Source of the DNA: an uncultured Ruminococcus sp.
GTDB lineage: Bacteria; Bacillota; Clostridia; Oscillospirales; Acutalibacteraceae
Length of the DNA stretch: 64,000 nucleotides
NCBI GenBank assembly: GCA_902762615.1
Contig: CACWOX010000001.1
Location: 124,001-188,000, forward strand
Direction of reading: 5' to 3'
Below the pieces are notes generated by a model. The model saw nothing but the letters and a program-made list of their open reading frames with translations. It had not been told where the DNA came from and made no database searches. The position numbers and the translations under genes were made by a program. How positions within the stretch are numbered: the stretch's first letter is position 1; each line of letters begins with the position of its first letter. Shown one piece after another: positions 1 to 7,967 of this stretch.

Positions 1-264
1 TACGCCTGCCTTTTTAAGACCGTCCATAAACTGAGAGTAGTTGATGCCGTTGAACTTGCAGGCAGCCGAGATTCTGGTGATCCACAGGCGGCGGAAGTCG
101 CGCTTCTTCTGTCTGCGGCCGATGTAGGCATAATTGCCGGACTTCATAACGGCTTCCTTAGCCATCTTGAAGTGCTTGCTTCTTGCGCCCCAGTATCCCT
201 TAGCGAGCTTTAATGTCTTTTTTCTTCTCTTGCGAGTGGCAAGAGCACCTTTTACACGTGCCAT
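1..264 (-). CDS. rplT: Ribosomal protein L20, 3' part cut by window edge
   Basis: L20 binds 23S rRNA early in assembly of the large subunit. Read from the ATG at 264, the product starts [16 protein letters not shown] and continues through the conserved [11 protein letters not shown] and [11 protein letters not shown] segments, which identifies the family. About 88 of the usual ~117 residues are present; the C-terminus lies beyond base 1. A ribosome binding site (TTGGAGGT on the minus strand) precedes the start. It is the last gene of infC-rpmI-rplT, 55 bp after rpmI. In Firmicutes L20 represses this operon through the leader RNA, a role that fits the leader seen upstream of infC. Confidence 0.97.
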   Translation of the reverse strand, partial: MARVKGALATRKRRKKTLKLAKGYWGARSKHFKMAKEAVMKSGNYAYIGRRQKKRDFRRLWITRISAACKFNGINYSQFMDGLKKAGV

Positions 265-319
265 TTATATGTTACCTCCAATAATAGTCTGAATTATGAT
301 GCTTCCAAATCAACAAGGA

Positions 320-523
320 TTATTTGTAAGGAAGAAGTCTCTTGACCTGAGCTACATTGGTCTTGTCGGTAACTGCCATCTTTCTCAGGTTTCTCTTACG
401 CTTGGTGGATTTCTTGGAGCTGTTGAGCTTATGTCTTCTGTTTGTCTTGCCGTGCAGAACCTTGCCGTTCTTTGTAATCTTGAAACGCTTCTTTGCACCG
501 CTGTGTGTCTTGATTTTGGGCAT
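320..523 (-). CDS. rpmI: Ribosomal protein L35
   Basis: Small basic large-subunit protein of 67 residues, the usual length is 64-67. The N-terminus MPKIKTHSGAKKRFK and the internal HKLNSSKKSTKRKRNLRK stretch are the family hallmarks. A strong AAGGAGG ribosome binding site sits 8-9 bases before the ATG. It lies between infC (23 bp upstream) and rplT (55 bp downstream) in the standard bacterial order, so the three genes are almost certainly one transcript from the promoter at 1299-1327. Confidence 0.98.
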   Translation of the reverse strand: MPKIKTHSGAKKRFKITKNGKVLHGKTNRRHKLNSSKKSTKRKRNLRKMAVTDKTNVAQVKRLLPYK

Positions 524-546
524 TTGAATATCCTCCTTAATTAATC

Positions 547-1068
547 TTACTTGTTGGGCTTAGCCGCAAGGAACATCATCATGCTGCGGCCTTCCAGCTT
601 CGCAGGCTTTTCCACTACCGCTACGTCAGCCAGCGCCTCGGCGAACTTCTTCATGATAACCAGACCGTGCTCCGGATGACCCAGCTCACGTCCCTTGAAT
701 CTGATCGTTGCCTTGACCTTGTCGCCGCCCTGAACAAACTTGGCAGCCTGCTTGACCTTGGTCTCAAAGTCGTGGGTATCAATGCCCAGAGAAAGGCGAA
801 CCTCCTTGATATCAAACGTACGCTGATTCTTTTTGGCTTCCTTTTCGCGCTTCTGCTGTTCAAAACGATATTTGCCGTAGTCCATGATTTTGCAGACGGG
901 AGGAACTGCCTGAGGAGCTATCTTGACCAGATCGAGATTAGCCTCCGCCGCCTTATCGAGAGCCTCCGCCGCGCTCATTATACCGAGCTGGCCGCCGTCC
1001 GCACCGATGACGCGCACTTCCTTGTCACGAATATCTTCGTTGATCTGCACCTGTTGTTCTTTGCTTAT
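547..1068 (-). CDS. infC: Translation initiation factor IF-3, probable ATA start
   Basis: IF-3 keeps ribosomal subunits apart and proofreads the start codon. The protein ISKEQQVQINEDIRDKEVRV... matches IF-3 from its first residues, with the KIMDYGKYRFEQQK linker and the GRELGHPEHG and EGRSMMMFLAPK-like segments. The reading frame stays open to 1170, but those upstream codons run through a leader terminator and do not resemble IF-3. A GGGGG motif at about 1078-1082 lies about nine bases before an ATA codon at 1066-1068, giving 173 residues, the family length. Non-standard ATT/ATA/ATC starts are known for infC and let IF-3 repress its own translation. A TTG at 1072-1074 is the alternative, but it is very close to the GGGGG. 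Confidence 0.93.
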   Translation of the reverse strand: MSKEQQVQINEDIRDKEVRVIGADGGQLGIMSAAEALDKAAEANLDLVKIAPQAVPPVCKIMDYGKYRFEQQKREKEAKKNQRTFDIKEVRLSLGIDTHDFETKVKQAAKFVQGGDKVKATIRFKGRELGHPEHGLVIMKKFAEALADVAVVEKPAKLEGRSMMMFLAAKPNK

Positions 1069-1106
1069 GACCAAGCACCCCCAAATAAAATGGAATTTTT
1101 GTACAC

Positions 1107-1146
1107 AAAAAAGCACGGAGCAGGTATTTTGCCGAACCCTCCGTGC
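1107..1146 (-). terminator. Leader terminator (attenuator) before infC
   Basis: On the minus strand GCACGGAG (1139-1146) pairs perfectly with CTCCGTGC (1113-1120), followed directly by six T (1107-1112). It lies about 40 bases before infC and inside the leader, so it must be conditionally read through. This is the arrangement of the L20-type leader of Firmicutes infC-rpmI-rplT operons. The competing antiterminator fold was not worked out. Confidence 0.85.
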
Positions 1147-1298
1147 CATTCTTTCATAAACAAAACGCATTTCACAATGAACTTGCCCGCAATGAGCCGC
1201 TCAGAATGAAGCTGCCATGAAAAATATTGACCGACCGCCTAATGTAAGAACGGAGGTGAGGGAGGCAATACGCCGCCGACTTCTTTATTGTCTGAATA

Positions 1299-1327
1299 AG
1301 TATAGCATACTGTTTTTTAAATGTCAA
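1299..1327 (-). promoter_or_regulatory. Sigma-A promoter for infC-rpmI-rplT
   Basis: Minus-strand TTGACA (1322-1327), 17 bp spacer, TATACT (1299-1304). Transcription should start near 1292, leaving a leader of about 220 nt before infC. It lies just past the stop of the nitroreductase gene, so the operon is transcribed independently of it. Confidence 0.9.
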
Positions 1328-1338
1328 GTGTTTTTTGA

Positions 1339-1881
1339 TTAAATATAAGAAACATACTCCTCAACGTCCTTGCGCTTAGGCTCATTCGGCTCCTGCGCGG
1401 GATAGCCAATGGCAATGAGCGCGGAAACAGCACGGCTGTCGTCCAGCCCGATGATACGCGCGACCTCCCGCTCGTCAAATATTCCCATGATGACCGAGCC
1501 GACGCCGTAATTGTGCGCCGCCAGACAGAAGGTCTGCGCCGCTATGCCCGCGTCGAACATCTGCCACTCGCTGCCCTTGCTTGTGGTGAAGGAGCCGTCC
1601 GGCTCGTAGCCGCATATTCCCTTGACAGAGGTGAGGACGACCAGCGCCGCCGCGCCTTTGATAATGCCCGCGTTGTGTTCCCTGCCCATCACGCCTTCAT
1701 CGGCAATTTTTTCTATGATATCGCGGCTCTCCACCACAACATATCCGGGCGTCTGGCTGTTCTTCCATGTGGGAGCGAAGCGCGCCGCGTCGATGATGGT
1801 TTCTATTGTCTCGCGGCTGACCTTTTCACCGGTGAAACGGCGCACGCTGCGTCTTGTTCTGATTCCTTCAATAAGCTCCAT
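1339..1881 (-). CDS. Nitroreductase-family protein
   Basis: A 180-residue flavoprotein of the NADH oxidase/nitroreductase superfamily, which usually binds FMN as a dimer and reduces nitro groups, quinones or flavins. The N-terminal RTRRSVRRFTGEKVS and DAARFAPTWKNSQTP segments are the FMN-contacting signature; the C-terminal SALIAIGYPAQEPNEPKRK is typical of the end of the domain. Length fits the small single-domain group. The start has an AAGGAG site eight bases upstream. It stands alone between the infC promoter and an AT-rich gap, and its substrate cannot be read from sequence. Confidence 0.88.
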   Translation of the reverse strand: MELIEGIRTRRSVRRFTGEKVSRETIETIIDAARFAPTWKNSQTPGYVVVESRDIIEKIADEGVMGREHNAGIIKGAAALVVLTSVKGICGYEPDGSFTTSKGSEWQMFDAGIAAQTFCLAAHNYGVGSVIMGIFDEREVARIIGLDDSRAVSALIAIGYPAQEPNEPKRKDVEEYVSYI

Positions 1882-2248
1882 TGCTATTGCTCCTTGCGTT
1901 TTAATGATTAAAGCGGCTATTTTCCTTAATCCAGATGACGACGCGTACCATCGAAATGATCTTGGAAAAACCTATAAATCCCTGAAATTCGGGCTGAAAT
2001 GACATAATGACCGAATTTCTTACTATAGAGAGCTATATATAATAATATATATATATCTATAAACATAAAAAAGGTAATTAGGTAATTATTAATATTCGGG
2101 AACTTCCGCAAGCCTCTGCCACAGAGCGTTCCGAAATTCCGGTAAAAAACCTTCCACGTTATTTCAATGGCATGCAACGTCATTTTTGGTCATACCGCGT
2201 GATTTTTTCTGCCGCGTCCTTCGGAATGTCCGAATAAATGTCCTCTGC
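1882..2248. other. Gap without a supported gene
   Basis: 367 bp between the nitroreductase start and the murC stop. It contains an AT-rich stretch of TA repeats around 2035-2060 and short direct repeats of GGTAATTA near 2075-2090. An 85-codon minus-strand frame (2183-1926) has no family resemblance or ribosome binding site that I can see. The nitroreductase promoter should lie here, but I could not place a convincing -35/-10 pair. Confidence 0.5.
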
Positions 2249-3655
2249 TTACCGCTTGTTGAGCTTGGCGGTCATCAGCTTGGCGCACTTGTAAACGTCG
2301 CCGCAGCCCATTGTGATGACCAGATCGCCTTCCTCGGCGTTGGCGAGGACGAAATCAGCCGCTTCCTCCAAGGTATGCTCTAAATAGCAGCCCGGAATGA
2401 GCGCCTGCAAATCCTCCGACCTGATGCCGAGATCGTCCCATTCCCTGCCGCCCATGATGTCGGTGAGAACCACCTTGTCGGCAATTTGCAGCACGTCGGC
2501 AAATTCCTGCATGTGCTGCTTGGTGCGGGTGTAGGTGAAGGGCTGGAACACTGCCCACACGCGCTTGTAATCCATCTCCTTGCAGGCGTGAAGCGTCGCT
2601 TCAATCTCTGTGGGATGATGCGCGTAGTCGTCGGCTATGGTGATACCGTTATGTACGGTATGAATTTCAAATCTGCGGGACGCGCCCGAGAACATTCCCA
2701 GCCCCTTCTTCACGTCGTCGGGCGTTGCGCCGACGTAAATCGAAGCAGCCGCAGCCGCGAGCGCGTTGAGAACATTGTGCTCCCCCGGCACCTTGAGGGT
2801 GATCTCGGTAAGCTTCTCTCCCCTGCCGTCACAATTGTGCATGAGGTCGAACTTCCAGAAGCCGCCGCTTGCCTGCTGCACGTTCACAGCGTAATAGTCG
2901 TTCTTAGGGTCAAGACCGAAGGTGATGATCCGCGCCTTGGTGGTGTCGAGCGCCTTCATGGTGTTCGCATCGTCGCCATTGGCAATGACTACGCCGGTGG
3001 TCTGGTCGGCAAACTGACGGAAGGAGGCGATGATGTTGTCCAGCGTACCGAAGTAGTCGAGGTGATCGGCGTCGATATTCAATATGACGGCAACCTCGGG
3101 AGTGATCTGGAGGAAGGTATCGACAAATTCGCAGGCTTCACATACCATGCGGTCGCTCCTGCCGGCTCTGCCGTAACCCTCGATGAGAGCCAGCTTGCCG
3201 CCGATCACAACGGTGGGGTCGAGCTGACCCGCCATGAGTATTGTCGTGACCATGGAAGTAGTGGTGGTCTTGCCGTGGGTGCCGGAAATGGCAATATCCC
3301 GCTTGTATCTGCGGCAGACAGCGCCTAACAGCACCGAGCGCTCGATAGTCGGCACGCCCGATTCCAGAGCCGCGACAAGCTCGGGGTTGTCCTTGGCGAT
3401 GGCTGCGGAATAGACCACCAGCTCGGCGTCACCGATATTCTCGGCGCGCTGACCGATGGCGACCTTGATGCCGAAGGAACGCAGGCGCTTGACGGTGTCG
3501 GAATTGTCGTCCACGTCCGAGCCGGAGATCTGCTTGCCGTCGCCCAGCAGAATATCCACCAGAGGACACATGCCTGAGCCGCCTATGCCGATGAAATGAA
3601 TGCGGCTGACCCTGTTCAAAAGCTCGTCGTATTCTCTGATAACCTTGCTTCTCAT
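2249..3655 (-). CDS. murC: UDP-N-acetylmuramate--L-alanine ligase
   Basis: Adds L-alanine to UDP-MurNAc, the first amino-acid step of cytoplasmic peptidoglycan precursor synthesis, using ATP. The Mur ligase plan is clear: N-terminal HFIGIGGSGMCPL nucleotide motif (residues 20-32), P-loop GTHGKTTT (125-132), central ILNIDADHLDYFGT, and C-terminal DDYAHHPTEI and VFQPFTYTRT motifs characteristic of MurC rather than MurD/E/F. The frame is open to 3814, but a promoter at 3723-3751 excludes starts upstream of about 3716. ATGs at 3664, 3661 and 3655 follow an AAAGGA; 3655 has the best spacing and gives 468 residues. Confidence 0.95.
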   Translation of the reverse strand: MRSKVIREYDELLNRVSRIHFIGIGGSGMCPLVDILLGDGKQISGSDVDDNSDTVKRLRSFGIKVAIGQRAENIGDAELVVYSAAIAKDNPELVAALESGVPTIERSVLLGAVCRRYKRDIAISGTHGKTTTTSMVTTILMAGQLDPTVVIGGKLALIEGYGRAGRSDRMVCEACEFVDTFLQITPEVAVILNIDADHLDYFGTLDNIIASFRQFADQTTGVVIANGDDANTMKALDTTKARIITFGLDPKNDYYAVNVQQASGGFWKFDLMHNCDGRGEKLTEITLKVPGEHNVLNALAAAAASIYVGATPDDVKKGLGMFSGASRRFEIHTVHNGITIADDYAHHPTEIEATLHACKEMDYKRVWAVFQPFTYTRTKQHMQEFADVLQIADKVVLTDIMGGREWDDLGIRSEDLQALIPGCYLEHTLEEAADFVLANAEEGDLVITMGCGDVYKCAKLMTAKLNKR

Positions 3656-3722
3656 TATCATCATATCCTTTTTGCCAAATTTATTTGATTCATGAAATGA
3701 TTGGAATTCATCTGTCTGCATT

Positions 3723-3751
3723 ATTTTAGCACTTTTTTGCCCTCCTGTAAA
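3723..3751 (-). promoter_or_regulatory. Promoter for murC
   Basis: Minus-strand TTTACA (3746-3751), 17 bp, TAAAAT (3723-3728). The expected start of transcription near 3716 leaves a short leader and rules out the longer murC reading frame. Confidence 0.8.
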
Positions 3752-3819
3752 GAGCAAATTTAGCCGATTGTAAAAGCTGCATAAATCCGGGCGCTTTGAA
3801 ATTGAAATCATCATTTTTT

Positions 3820-4037
3820 CTCCGCTCGGGGGGCAAGGCAGATCTTGATATTGCGCTGTTTCTGTATTTGCCTAAGCCCGTTTCAGGTCTCAGCACGTCT
3901 CGCTCGGTCGGCTTTAAAAAGCCTCCCTCGTAGTGGCGCTCCGCCCTGGACCTGCCAGGGAGCCTTGCCCCCTGGACCCCACGCTCACATTCGTTCGCTA
4001 ATTACGGCGCTGCGCGCTTTCCTTTTTTCTTTTTACA
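3820..4037. repeat. Dispersed non-coding repeat, copy A
   Basis: A ~215 bp block that resembles 11402-11616 in the same orientation. Shared landmarks in order: CTCGGG...GGG, AAGCCCGTTT, a GACCTGCCAGG segment followed by a palindrome (here CCAGGGAGCCTTGCCCCCTGG), CCCCACGCTC.CATTCG, CGCTA.TTACGGCGCT, and CGCGCTTTCCTTTTTTCTTTT. Between the landmarks the copies differ and carry small insertions. It ends at the stop of the next minus-strand gene. No reading frame is shared by both copies. Confidence 0.8.
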
Positions 4038-4443
4038 CGCCGTGCCGCGTCGCCTTGCGAACGGCGAGAATCAGCGTACTGAGCATAATGGCGGGTATCG
4101 ACAGCAGATACCAGTACGCCCAGTATTCCGGACAAATCTGTCCCATCACATTCAGTGCCTTGTCGGAGTAATCCCATATCATCATATTCAGCCGGACATT
4201 CAAAAGCCACCCGACGGCAAATTCCACCGAGGTGATATAAAAGCTGCACAAAGAACATCTGCTGAGGAGATCAAGGTCGCCGTGGCGTTCATTGCAGAGG
4301 TGTATGAGCAGCAGACAGACGCCGCCCGTAATTGCCATTGTCCAGTGCGTCCTGCCGCGCCAAAGTATTTCTATAAGGCTGTATAATACCGCGCCGGTGA
4401 CGAACACGCCGGCGTATTCCTTTTTGTTGTTTGCCATTTCCAT
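4033..4443 (-). CDS. Putative membrane permease of the CmpB/DUF-type ABC_trans family
   Basis: A 136-residue membrane protein with about four hydrophobic segments. The central stretch VEFAVGWLLN...WDYSDKALNVMGQICPEYWAYW matches the pattern EF.TG...WDYS..P.N..GQIC...W of the putative ABC-transporter type IV (CmpB) family, whose function is poorly known. No ATPase or binding protein lies next to it. The last codons run into the dispersed repeat. An AAAGGA site lies about a dozen bases before the ATG. Assignment is to a family; transport activity is unproven. Confidence 0.65.
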   Translation of the reverse strand: MEMANNKKEYAGVFVTGAVLYSLIEILWRGRTHWTMAITGGVCLLLIHLCNERHGDLDLLSRCSLCSFYITSVEFAVGWLLNVRLNMMIWDYSDKALNVMGQICPEYWAYWYLLSIPAIMLSTLILAVRKATRHGV

Positions 4444-4551
4444 TTTGATTGATCATCCTTTCCTAATAACTGATTAAAAAGATTAAAAATATTCTTCACC
4501 TGTCCGAAAAAAATATCCCGCCGCGGCACAATGCAATTATTGCCTTGCACG

Positions 4552-4594
4552 CAAAAAGCTCCGCGCACCGACAGATTTTGCCGACGCACGGAGC
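4552..4594 (-). terminator. Terminator after the zinc-ribbon membrane protein
   Basis: Minus-strand GCTCCGTGCGTCGG pairs with CTGTCGGTGCGCGGAGC around a small loop and is followed by TTTTTG. It lies about 20 bases after the stop at 4617. Confidence 0.85.
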
Positions 4595-4616
4595 AATTGA
4601 ATTACAAAAGTGAAAA

Positions 4617-5351
4617 TCACACGGAAACCGAAATGCCGAGAATCATAGCGGTCGCCACGATCTGAGCGGCGTTGCAGAGCACTCTGCCCCAGAAGGACAT
4701 CTCGCCCGCCGTTCTCTTGGCATAGTCGTTGAACATGGTGATGCTGCCCAGCATGCCGATCAGCACCAGCACCACCGACACGGTAAACAGCACAAATGAG
4801 AACAGGAACGCGGCAAAGCTCATGATGGTCATCGGGAAGAAGCAAATGGTGACCGCTTTGAAGGTTTTGATCAGCGGAAGTCTTTTTCCTTCCAGCACCG
4901 AGAAAAGGTACTGTATGCCCGCAAATGCCGCGAGACAGCCCGCCATTGTCAGCAGCGAGAAAAAAAATATGCCTACTCCCGAAGTGTTGACGTCCTGCGA
5001 AATCAGATTGGACAGCATATACGAATCCAGACCGGTCACTTTGTTAATTGCCCAGTCTACGCCGTTGCTGAATATCACCGATGTACCCAGAGCCGCAAAT
5101 ATGACATTGACCGCGCCGAATACGATCCACATAAACGAATCGTTGACAACGCTGTCCACCGCCTTGTGCGGCTCCTTAGAAAAGAATGCCTTGGCGCAGT
5201 CCAGCAAGCTCATTCCGGAAGCCTTGATGTCAAAGCCTCCGCTCTTCTGTCCGGAAGAGTCAGTGTTAACATTTGGTTCACCGTCGCAGTTCGGACAGGT
5301 GTTGTCGGGTCTGAGCAGAGCGCCGCAGCGTGTGCAAAATCTTGAATCCAT
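4617..5351 (-). CDS. Zinc-ribbon membrane protein
   Basis: The 244-residue product opens with CTRCGALLRPDNTCPNC, a four-cysteine zinc ribbon, then a Ser/Gly linker, then about five hydrophobic segments from residue ~73 to the end. This zinc_ribbon_2 plus integral-membrane architecture is common in Clostridia and has no assigned role. It starts 36 bp after the solute-binding lipoprotein and ends at a clear terminator, so both are probably one transcript from 6781-6809. A sensor, assembly or stress role is possible but nothing in the sequence decides it. Confidence 0.75.
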   Translation of the reverse strand: MDSRFCTRCGALLRPDNTCPNCDGEPNVNTDSSGQKSGGFDIKASGMSLLDCAKAFFSKEPHKAVDSVVNDSFMWIVFGAVNVIFAALGTSVIFSNGVDWAINKVTGLDSYMLSNLISQDVNTSGVGIFFFSLLTMAGCLAAFAGIQYLFSVLEGKRLPLIKTFKAVTICFFPMTIMSFAAFLFSFVLFTVSVVLVLIGMLGSITMFNDYAKRTAGEMSFWGRVLCNAAQIVATAMILGISVSV

Positions 5352-5387
5352 AATAAATCTCTCCTTTGAGTATTGGTACTGAAGCTT

Positions 5388-6716
5388 CTAATCAACGCTT
5401 ATCTCGGGAAAAGCGACCCTCACAGAGGACTTGAAGTCGCTGACTGCCTGATCTGCCGTTTTAAGACCGCCGGCGCACTGGTTCATATAGGTGTTGAATA
5501 TGCCGCCGATGTCGCTGTCATAGATCGTCATGCCGACCATGGATATTCCCTTTGCCGCGATGGAAAGCTGCTGGTAATAATTCTGACCGCCGATAAACGA
5601 ATCCTCAAACTGCGGGTCAAATCTCACCTGCGAAACGATCTCGCTGCTTGCGGCAAATTCGCCCGTGGTGCGGAAATACCGTATCGACTGATCCATTCTC
5701 GTTTCATCGTCCGTACAGCCTGTAAAGAGCGAAATGAAATCGCCGGCTTCCTCTTTGTTTTTGCTGCCGCTGTAGCCGGCAAACCAGCTGCCGCCCCAGC
5801 AGTAATTGGACGGTCCGGGAACCACCGCCCAGTCGCCGTAGCTTCCCTCGCCCTTCATCTTGCCGCCGCACGCCTTCTTCATCACATACAGCATGCAGAT
5901 GCCGGACGAAAAATAGCCGAATACGCTCTGCGTGTCGCTGATGCCGCCCAGCCACGCCTCCGACCACTGCTCGGCGGTGTACATCAGATGATCCGAAGCC
6001 ATTTTCTGCATATAATCGACATATGCCTTTTTGCACGGGCTGAATACAAGGCTTCCGTTTCGCACCCACGGCTGATCGTCCGACGCGAGGTAAGGCCGGA
6101 GCATATCCTCCTGCCCTGCCAGCATTCTGGTCTTGCCGTCCGACGCCTCGGAAATCTTCTTTGCGGTGGCGTAAAAGTTATCCCAATTGCTTATCATCGC
6201 CTGCACCTCGTCGGGATTGTCGGTGCCGAGATAGGCTTTTGCCATCGACCTGCGATACATGAAGATGCCGGGGTCAGCCTGCCAGCCGACCGCCTTGACC
6301 TGCCCGTGCGCGGTGGTCGCCGCTTCGACAACATAGGGGAAATATCTTTCGATCGTGACCTCAAGCCCCAGATCGGAAACGTCGGCTGTGAGATCGGACT
6401 CTATGTATTTTTTTACATTGTCGGGCGACAGCATGAAAACGTCCGGAATACCCTCTCCGCTCTCGATTGCCTTTGTCAGCTCCTCCTCAAAATCGGCAGA
6501 AGTGACCGCCCGTATGCTGGCGGAAAAGCTGAGGTCAAGCGGTGTGGTTTTGAGAAAATCCTCCAGCTCCTTGCGGTATTCCTCGGAATAGACCCAGACG
6601 GTAATTTTGCTTTTGCCGCCGCAGGAACCGAGCAAAGCCGCCATAGAGAACACCATCGAAACCGAGAGGACAAGAGACATGATCCTTCGCAGGAATTTAT
6701 TTCCGCCAAAAATCAA
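5388..6716 (-). CDS. Extracellular solute-binding lipoprotein (orphan)
   Basis: 442 residues. The N-terminus has a basic stretch, a hydrophobic signal segment and a lipobox ALLGSC near residues 27-32, so it is an exported lipoprotein. The body has the layout of ABC sugar-type binding proteins (SBP family 1): early ITVWVYSEEYRKELEDFLK, then PDVFMLSPDNVKKYIES, and a GGSWFAGYSGSKNKEEAGDFISLF segment. No permease or ATPase genes are adjacent; the downstream partner is instead a zinc-ribbon membrane protein. The start is TTG at 6714-6716, with AAAGGAG eight bases upstream. The ligand is unknown. Confidence 0.82.
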   Translation of the reverse strand: MIFGGNKFLRRIMSLVLSVSMVFSMAALLGSCGGKSKITVWVYSEEYRKELEDFLKTTPLDLSFSASIRAVTSADFEEELTKAIESGEGIPDVFMLSPDNVKKYIESDLTADVSDLGLEVTIERYFPYVVEAATTAHGQVKAVGWQADPGIFMYRRSMAKAYLGTDNPDEVQAMISNWDNFYATAKKISEASDGKTRMLAGQEDMLRPYLASDDQPWVRNGSLVFSPCKKAYVDYMQKMASDHLMYTAEQWSEAWLGGISDTQSVFGYFSSGICMLYVMKKACGGKMKGEGSYGDWAVVPGPSNYCWGGSWFAGYSGSKNKEEAGDFISLFTGCTDDETRMDQSIRYFRTTGEFAASSEIVSQVRFDPQFEDSFIGGQNYYQQLSIAAKGISMVGMTIYDSDIGGIFNTYMNQCAGGLKTADQAVSDFKSSVRVAFPEISVD

Positions 6717-6780
6717 ACGCTTCTCTCCTTTTCAGGGTAAAAATATAGTTATGATAGCATGAGCATTTACTCATAAAGCT

Positions 6781-6809
6781 ATTATATATCATATTATTCT
6801 GATTTACAA
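6781..6809 (-). promoter_or_regulatory. Promoter for the lipoprotein/zinc-ribbon pair
   Basis: Minus-strand TTGTAA (6804-6809), 17 bp, TATAAT (6781-6786), about 65 bp before the TTG start. Confidence 0.8.
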
Positions 6810-6856
6810 GGTCTATTTTATGAAAAATTTCCAAAAAAGGACAGGAGTGCATCGCC

Positions 6857-7921
6857 ATGCCGGATTCATTCAAAAGCGCAGTGAAATATACCGTTTATTG
6901 TATCGTCTTTTACCTCGGGGTAAAATACGCGCTTGCGCTCATTGCGCCCTTTGTCATAGGACTGGGCATTGCGGCGGCGGTGCAGAAGCCGGCGGAGCTG
7001 CTTTCCTCGAGAATACCCCGTCTCAGCCGGAAAGTATGCTGCGTGATCATGACCTCCGCCGTCCTGTTCGGGGCAGCCGCGGTCATTTACCTTGTCATAT
7101 GCTCAGCGGTAAACGGAGCCATGTCATTCTGCCCGGGGATTCCCAATCATCTGGACAAAATCAGGCAATGGGTTGCCGCCGCGTCATATGGCGCGGAGAA
7201 CGCCGGCACATGGGAAAAATTTACCGCCTTTGTCGCCTCGGGCGCGAATTGGTGCATGGACTTTTTCACCGAAAATTACCGTCAGTATCTCCCCTCCGTG
7301 CTGAGCCGTTCCACAAGGCTGATCACCGGACTGCCCTCACTTCTGACAGCGGCGGTATTCACGCTGCTTGCCGCCCTCTTCGGCAGCGGTGAATTCAATG
7401 AGATCAAAAAGTCGGTCAAAAGACTTCTTCCGGAGGATATCGCCGCCAAAGTCTCCCTGATCATCAGAACGTCGGTCAGCACACTGTCCGCTATGTTTAA
7501 AACCTACGGGCTCATCATGCTCATCACCTTCGGGGAGCTGACGGTGGGACTGGGAATCATGTCGTTTGCGGGGTACGGCACAGGCAGCATTATCACGGTT
7601 GCCCTCGTTATTTCGCTGATAGATATTCTGCCGGTACTCGGCACAGGAACGGTGCTGATTCCGTGGGGGCTTTTTGAGATCATATCCGGCAGGCTGACCT
7701 CGGGAATCATGCTGCTGGTGATGTTCGCCGTCATTGAAGTGATACGCAATCTGCTCGAACCAAAGCTCATCGCGGGCAGGCTGGAAATGCACCCGTTCTT
7801 TACCCTTGCGGGCGTATATGTCGGCGGCAAGCTGTTCGGCGCTTCGGGAATCATTGTTATGCCGCTTGCCCTGATGATATTCCGCCAGCTTCTCAGACAG
7901 AAAAACGACGCCGCGGATTGA
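6857..7921 (+). CDS. AI-2E family transporter / YtvI-like membrane protein
   Basis: A 354-residue polytopic membrane protein. The pattern, an N-terminal hydrophobic hairpin, a long soluble-looking middle segment (residues ~85-150) and a C-terminal membrane block with DILPVLGTGTVLIPWG and EPKLIAGRLEMHPFFTLAGVYVGGKLFG, is that of the AI-2E/PerM family. In spore-formers the closest relatives are YtvI-type sporulation membrane proteins. AGGAG lies nine bases before the ATG. It stands alone and diverges from the lipoprotein gene. Confidence 0.82.
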   Translation: MPDSFKSAVKYTVYCIVFYLGVKYALALIAPFVIGLGIAAAVQKPAELLSSRIPRLSRKVCCVIMTSAVLFGAAAVIYLVICSAVNGAMSFCPGIPNHLDKIRQWVAAASYGAENAGTWEKFTAFVASGANWCMDFFTENYRQYLPSVLSRSTRLITGLPSLLTAAVFTLLAALFGSGEFNEIKKSVKRLLPEDIAAKVSLIIRTSVSTLSAMFKTYGLIMLITFGELTVGLGIMSFAGYGTGSIITVALVISLIDILPVLGTGTVLIPWGLFEIISGRLTSGIMLLVMFAVIEVIRNLLEPKLIAGRLEMHPFFTLAGVYVGGKLFGASGIIVMPLALMIFRQLLRQKNDAAD

Positions 7922-7967
7922 TGTCTGCCGCAGCGTCGTATGTTTTAATGATGGAAACTGTAATCAA

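Noticed and set aside
1069-1170. N-terminal extension of infC
   Set aside because: The extra codons run through the leader terminator stem, do not look like IF-3, and have no ribosome binding site.
1926-2183. 85-codon minus-strand frame
   Set aside because: AT-rich, no ribosome binding site, no family resemblance; looks like chance in a gap.
3656-3814. Longer murC N-terminus
   Set aside because: A good promoter (3723-3751) lies inside it, and the start with AAAGGA at 3655-3664 fits the family length.
5373-6740. 455-codon plus-strand frame
   Set aside because: Exact antisense shadow of the solute-binding lipoprotein; no motifs or ribosome binding site.
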